Origin: CAYHBO01 sp964354855
GTDB lineage: Bacteria; Babelota; Babeliae; Babelales; RVW-14
Reading direction: 5' to 3'
NCBI GenBank assembly: GCA_964354855.1
Contig: CAYHBO010000020.1
Span: 1 to 26,047 of the forward strand
DNA length: 26,047 bases
Shown here: positions 23,469-26,047 of the stretch, piece after piece
How positions within the stretch are numbered: the first letter of the stretch is position 1
Layout: every line of letters starts with the position of its first letter
Notes under the pieces: generated by a model
What the model was told of the DNA's origin: nothing
The model's database searches: none
Seen by the model: the letters and a program-made list of their open reading frames with translations, nothing else
Translations under genes and position numbers: made by a program

Positions 23469-24389
23469 TTACATAAAAAAGTACGCCACAAACTTGCACA
23501 TCGTCGGCAGTAATTGCCAACCAAGCCAAGATGATTCTTTTTCAGATCGTTCCGCTTCTCGTTGATAATCAAGGTTCCAACGATTTGCCTCCGTATCATC
23601 TACGCCAAGTTCTTGGGTAATCCTGCTCGTACACACGGTAATCAGCTGTCGAGTGAGCATCATGGCAACCTCTTCGCTAATCATCAGTTCATGATTTTTT
23701 TGATATGAAGCATCAAGCTTATCAAACAACCAATAGAATTCTTTAGGGGTTCTCAACTTATGTGTTTTCCAGTCGGCAACAAAAGAAGTTAATAAATCAA
23801 GAAACGGCGTTGACTGTTCTCGAATAAGATAACGACAAACAAAGTACGCCCCAATCGTCGTTAAACAAAACAGTGGCTTGAATAATGTTTTTCGCTTAAC
23901 CGTTTGAGGTTGCGACTGAAATGGTTGCTGTACCACAGAAACCGCTTTAGCCGCCGCTCCGGTTACCATCCCCTTAACTTCTGCAACACTCCGTATCCGT
24001 AGACCAGCCCCGACTTTCACACCAGCCCCATCACCTTCTACTACCGTAGGAACCGTTTCTGCCGTTGTTTCAACAACTGAACTAAATTTATCCAACAGCC
24101 AGCCGCCCCACCCATAGTTACTCAATGTTTTATTACTCAGGTAAGAATCCAACATCGTAGCCCCGACAACGCCACAACCAACCGCAAGTACCAACGCAGA
24201 AATATTGCGTACGGTGCTTTTGAGAAAACTACCTTTTTTTTGTTTTACCTCAAATTTTTGTTTTAAGAGCGCATAAAGTAACGGCGATTCGAATGATTTT
24301 TGATGATGAGAAGAAGCCATAAGATAATGAGTACTGCTAACCATGCACAGTACAGACGTGATAAAAAATAAGTATGAACGTATAGTCAC
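23469..24389 (-). CDS. Membrane-associated protein of unknown function
   Basis: A 306-residue protein starting at a GTG (24389) preceded by GGGAGAAGGGGGAAG. The N-terminus is hydrophobic (MTIRSYLFFITSVLCMVSSTHYLMA) and could be a signal peptide or anchor. Two more membrane-type segments lie at about 62-80 (ISALVLAVGCGVVGATMLD) and 169-188 (LFKPLFCLTTIGAYFVCRYL). The region between them is Ala/Val/Gly-rich (VVEGDGAGVKVGAGLRI, MVTGAAAKAVSVVQQP). The C-terminal 110 residues are a charged, probably helical domain (KTHKLRTPKEFYWLFDKLDASY, EEVAMMLTRQLITVCTSRITQ). It follows fabF on the same strand with 53 bases between them, and converges with the preceding gene with only 5 bases between the stops. 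No family is recognised. Confidence 0.65.
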   Translation of the reverse strand: MTIRSYLFFITSVLCMVSSTHYLMASSHHQKSFESPLLYALLKQKFEVKQKKGSFLKSTVRNISALVLAVGCGVVGATMLDSYLSNKTLSNYGWGGWLLDKFSSVVETTAETVPTVVEGDGAGVKVGAGLRIRSVAEVKGMVTGAAAKAVSVVQQPFQSQPQTVKRKTLFKPLFCLTTIGAYFVCRYLIREQSTPFLDLLTSFVADWKTHKLRTPKEFYWLFDKLDASYQKNHELMISEEVAMMLTRQLITVCTSRITQELGVDDTEANRWNLDYQREAERSEKESSWLGWQLLPTMCKFVAYFFM

Positions 24390-24442
24390 AAAGACTTCCC
24401 CCTTCTCCCTGGGGAGTAGAGTAACAGAAGATGGTCTTAGTT

Positions 24443-25705
24443 TTAAACTTTCTTGAGAACAATCACTGAATTGCCACCACCAAAGCCAAACGCATTTGAA
24501 GATGCATAATTTAATGTAACCTCACGCGCCTGAAGCGGGACAAAGTCAAGATCACAAGCCGGATCGACTTCGTGAAGGTTAATGGTTGGTGGAATAATTT
24601 GATTCTTTAGGGACAATGCGGTAAACGCAATTTCCGCGCCACCGGCGGCACCGATCATATGACCGGTCATTGATTTTGTGCTACTGACCATAAGATGTTT
24701 TTTTGCTTGCGGATCAGCATGAACACCGAAAACTTTTTTGATCGCTAATGACTCGGTAATATCGTTCATCGGGGTCCCGGTCCCATGGGCATTAACATAT
24801 CCAACCTCATCGGGAGAAATTTGAGCAGACTCAAGCGCTTGTCGCATAGCACCAATGGCACCCAGAGCTTCTGGGTGCATCGCGGTAATATGGTGTGCAT
24901 CGGACGTTGATCCATATCCAACAAGTTCCGCATAAATGTTCGCACCACGCGCAACGGCAAGATCATAACGCTCAAGCATCATAATTCCTGCACCTTCTGC
25001 AAGTACAAACCCGGTACGGTCTTGTGCAAACGGACGACTTGCTTCTCGCGGATCACCCTGCCACTTAGACAAGGTACGCATATTACCAAACGCTGTAATG
25101 GCGAGTGATGAGACGCAAGCCTCAGCTCCACCGGTAAGCATGTAATCAGCATACCCATCTCGGATAAGACGGTATGAAAGCCCAGTGGCGTCACTACCAG
25201 AAGCACATGCACTGGTAATCGCTAAATTTGGACCTTGAAGTTTATTAAGAATAGCCACCCAGTTGGGCGCCATGTTATTGATTGCTTTTGGAATCATGAA
25301 AGGAGATAAACGCTTAGCGCCATGTTCATCAAATGATAAAGTAGCTTGACGAATCGTTTCAAGCCCACCAATACCTACACCCAAGTAAACACCAAAACGT
25401 TCATAATTAACTGAAGATGTAGTACGAATACCAGAATTTTCCAACGCTTCTTGCGCGGCGATTACCGCTAAGTGAATAAAACGATCGGTTTTATCTTGTT
25501 CTTTCTTTGGTAAGAGGTGATCAAGTTGCACCTGCTCACCTTGTACTATCCCACCGATGTTGTAATAATAATCTTGCAGAGCAGGATCATTAAGTGCACG
25601 AATACCTGACTGTGCATTAAGCAACGCTTGCCAAGTAGTTTCTACACTATTACCAAGGGGGGTTATCAGCCCGATTCCGGTAATAACAACACGATGCTTT
25701 GTCAT
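24443..25705 (-). CDS. fabF: Beta-ketoacyl-ACP synthase II
   Basis: A 420-residue condensing enzyme that extends acyl-ACP with malonyl-ACP in type II fatty acid synthesis. The start MTKHRVVITGIGLITPLG is typical. The catalytic triad is visible: Cys167 in TSACASG, His307 in NAHGTGTPMND and His349 in KSMTGHMIGAAGG. The closing NAFGFGGGNSVIVLKK is also characteristic. The length matches FabF, and the order TSACASG..HGTGTP..TGH with no extra domains argues against a polyketide module. Its ATG overlaps the stop of acpP by one base (TAATG), which implies translational coupling and a matched supply of enzyme and carrier. All active-site residues are present. Confidence 0.95.
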   Translation of the reverse strand: MTKHRVVITGIGLITPLGNSVETTWQALLNAQSGIRALNDPALQDYYYNIGGIVQGEQVQLDHLLPKKEQDKTDRFIHLAVIAAQEALENSGIRTTSSVNYERFGVYLGVGIGGLETIRQATLSFDEHGAKRLSPFMIPKAINNMAPNWVAILNKLQGPNLAITSACASGSDATGLSYRLIRDGYADYMLTGGAEACVSSLAITAFGNMRTLSKWQGDPREASRPFAQDRTGFVLAEGAGIMMLERYDLAVARGANIYAELVGYGSTSDAHHITAMHPEALGAIGAMRQALESAQISPDEVGYVNAHGTGTPMNDITESLAIKKVFGVHADPQAKKHLMVSSTKSMTGHMIGAAGGAEIAFTALSLKNQIIPPTINLHEVDPACDLDFVPLQAREVTLNYASSNAFGFGGGNSVIVLKKV

Positions 25706-25953
25706 TATTTAGTGCGTGATGAATGGATTAAATCAACCGCTTGTTGAACAGAAGAAATTTTTTCAGCTTCTTCATCTTTAATCTGAACACCAAAAGTTTC
25801 TTCAAAACTCATAATAATTTCAACGATGTCCAAAGAATCAAGACCTAAATCTTTAAACGTTGAAGTAAGCGTAATGTTTTCTTCAGGAATACTTAACTTG
25901 GTAGCAATGATACTTACTACTTTTTGCGTGGTGTCTTCTCTGGTAAAAGCCAT
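25705..25953 (-). CDS. acpP: Acyl carrier protein
   Basis: An 82-residue acidic four-helix carrier for fatty acid synthesis. The phosphopantetheine attachment serine is Ser40 in DLGLDSLDIVEI, with the usual FEETFGVQIKDEEAEKI acidic helix after it. The ribosome site AAAGGAGC lies 6 bases before the ATG. The stop overlaps the fabF start by one base, so the pair is an operon reading leftward. The upstream 94 bases to the window edge are AT-rich and contain TATGCT-like boxes, but I cannot fix a promoter. Confidence 0.95.
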   Translation of the reverse strand: MAFTREDTTQKVVSIIATKLSIPEENITLTSTFKDLGLDSLDIVEIIMSFEETFGVQIKDEEAEKISSVQQAVDLIHSSRTK

Positions 25954-26047
25954 GAAAGCTCCTTTACAATGATTAGCATATATTTTAATGAAACGAAAAG
26001 AGACTTTAGGATAAACTAAATCGAAAAATTTGCTATAAATTATCTAG

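Overview
The window is a chromosomal segment, with two 100-N scaffold gaps, from an AT-rich Gram-negative-type bacterium. The outer-membrane nature follows from three complete and one partial beta-barrel-like proteins with Sec signal peptides and C-terminal Phe. The rest is a thin set of standard housekeeping genes (uppP, ftsK, murF, trpS, fabF, acpP) scattered among many secreted proteins that I cannot assign, plus a secreted eukaryote-type cytosolic phospholipase A2-like enzyme. This mix fits a host-associated lineage such as Candidatus Dependentiae (TM6/Babeliae). That placement is inference; no rRNA is present to test it.

Layout. 1-7753 (minus strand): a family of four related outer-membrane proteins, the first cut by the window edge, with an Ala/Pro-rich secreted repeat protein between the first and second. 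Two of the OMP genes share a duplicated upstream block (candidate promoter, long leader) and two share a matching downstream hairpin. 7954-12784 (plus): uppP (lipid carrier recycling), ftsK (DNA translocase), then the secreted cPLA2-like lipase. 12825-12924: first gap. 12997-14112 (minus): unknown secreted protein. 14448-16535 (plus): murF and a small unknown protein. 16408-21942 (minus): a heparinase II/III-like enzyme whose 3' end overlaps the previous gene antisense, followed upstream by four unknown secreted proteins, one broken by the second gap. 22041-23463 (plus): trpS and a small protein resembling WapI-type immunity proteins. 23469-25953 (minus): an unknown membrane-associated protein, then fabF and acpP, which overlap by one base and form a fatty-acid synthesis pair.

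The most interesting signals are: (i) short palindromic repeats, also present between genes, that are read in frame inside three unrelated genes (uppP, ftsK, heparinase-like), comparable in concept to Rickettsia palindromic elements; (ii) a secreted enzyme carrying the cPLA2 Ser/Asp signature; (iii) five unrelated secreted proteins in which the predicted signal peptidase site is directly followed by Met; (iv) a mosaic pattern among tandem OMP paralogues that suggests gene conversion; (v) matched promoter-plus-leader blocks upstream of two OMP genes. I see no tRNA, rRNA, CRISPR array, transposase or phage gene.
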